Assembly (NCBI GenBank): GCA_005223085.1
Contig: NJBP01000080.1
Coordinates: forward strand, 1-6,569
DNA length: 6,569 bases
Direction: 5' to 3'
From: Candidatus Aerophobetes bacterium Ae_b3b
Lineage (GTDB): Bacteria; Aerophobota; Aerophobia; Aerophobales; AE-B3A
Positions within the stretch are counted from its first letter, which is position 1; every line of letters begins with the position of its first letter. The position numbers and the translations under genes are program-made. The notes below the pieces were generated by a model. It was not told the DNA's origin, searched no databases, and saw only the letters and a program-made list of their open reading frames with translations. Shown piece by piece: positions 6,332 to 6,569 of this stretch.

Positions 6332-6504
6332 TGTTTCAGACGTTGGCTCCCCGGACTGGACAATGTTGATAACAGGTAAATCTCTTCTAATAGCTTCTCG
6401 TCGTCATCCTCTTCATTTGTCAAAGGCTGATCATTGTAGAAAATGCTGCAGTCTCTTCTCAGAGTTCCATTGGGATTAACGATTTCCAATTGTCTTTTTG
6501 CCAT
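6322..6504 (-). CDS. Small hypothetical protein (60 residues), ends at the IS junction
   Basis: An unrecognised small ORF. I choose the ATG at 6504 over the one at 6522 because AAAGGTGG lies five bases upstream of it. The protein begins MAKRQLEIVNPNGTLRRD and has a strongly acidic middle (NEEDDDEKLLEEIYLL) followed by a low-complexity basic tail. It has no membrane segment, no cysteine pair and no motif I know. The stop codon (TCA on the plus strand, 6322-6324) is made of the IS core TC plus the next target base. Because the core was also present before insertion, the reading frame would have ended here in the empty site too, so the IS does not truncate it. The tail overlaps the repeat-like sequence, which lowers confidence that the 3' part is a conserved protein. 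Confidence 0.35.
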   Translation of the reverse strand: MAKRQLEIVNPNGTLRRDCSIFYNDQPLTNEEDDDEKLLEEIYLLSTLSSPGSQRLKQSL

Positions 6505-6569
6505 AAGGACCACCTTTGCCATAAATAACCAATCTTCTTTCCTGCCACTGGATATTATCTTTTTTAAGA

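Noticed and set aside
6311-6332. Palindrome AGTCAT-N10-ATGACT just after the transposase stop, considered as a terminator
   Set aside because: Half lies in the IS and half in the target flank, it has no T-run, and the stem is AT-rich and short. The symmetry is probably accidental.

Overview
The window looks like part of a bacterial chromosome from a lineage that uses sigma-54/NtrC signalling. I cannot name the organism. Deltaproteobacteria-like or uncultured candidate-phylum bacteria would fit the long multi-PAS/GAF kinase, the NtrC-type regulator and the GTAG-flanked intergenic palindromes, but this is inference.

Layout. Positions 1-4869 hold a tightly packed minus-strand operon, transcribed right to left: a short, divergent sigma-54 (RpoN-like) protein (3700-4869), a 1067-residue membrane-bound sensor histidine kinase (496-3699), and an NtrC-family response regulator that runs off the left edge (1-496). 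The sigma and kinase genes abut with no gap (TAG then ATG). The kinase stop and the regulator start share one base (TAATG). In principle the three products form a closed circuit: the kinase phosphorylates the regulator, and the regulator is the ATP-driven activator of the sigma-54 holoenzyme made from the same transcript.

Positions 4870-5033 are a non-coding leader carrying a BIME-like pair of palindromes (4967-5020) in GTAG...CTAC arrangement, followed by the left half of another dispersed-repeat-like sequence (5021-5035). That second sequence is interrupted by a complete IS110-family insertion sequence (about 5034-6323, plus strand) and appears to resume at 6322.

The most informative part of the window is the 5' non-coding end of this IS. 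It can be read as a bridge RNA with two guide loops. The first loop (5100-5170) carries two guides that match the two flanks of the insertion. The second loop (5170-5240) carries two guides that match the two ends of the element itself. All four guides converge on a TC core dinucleotide at 5034-5035 and 6322-6323. A perfect TTGACA at the right end and TAGACT at the left end would lie 17 bases apart in the excised circle, giving a junction promoter for the bridge RNA. The transposase (5282-6307) has the DEDD and Tnp_20 serine motifs intact, so the element looks functional.

Right of the IS, a small minus-strand ORF of unknown function (6322-6504) ends exactly at the insertion junction. The last 65 bases hold only its possible ribosome binding site and nothing else I recognise.
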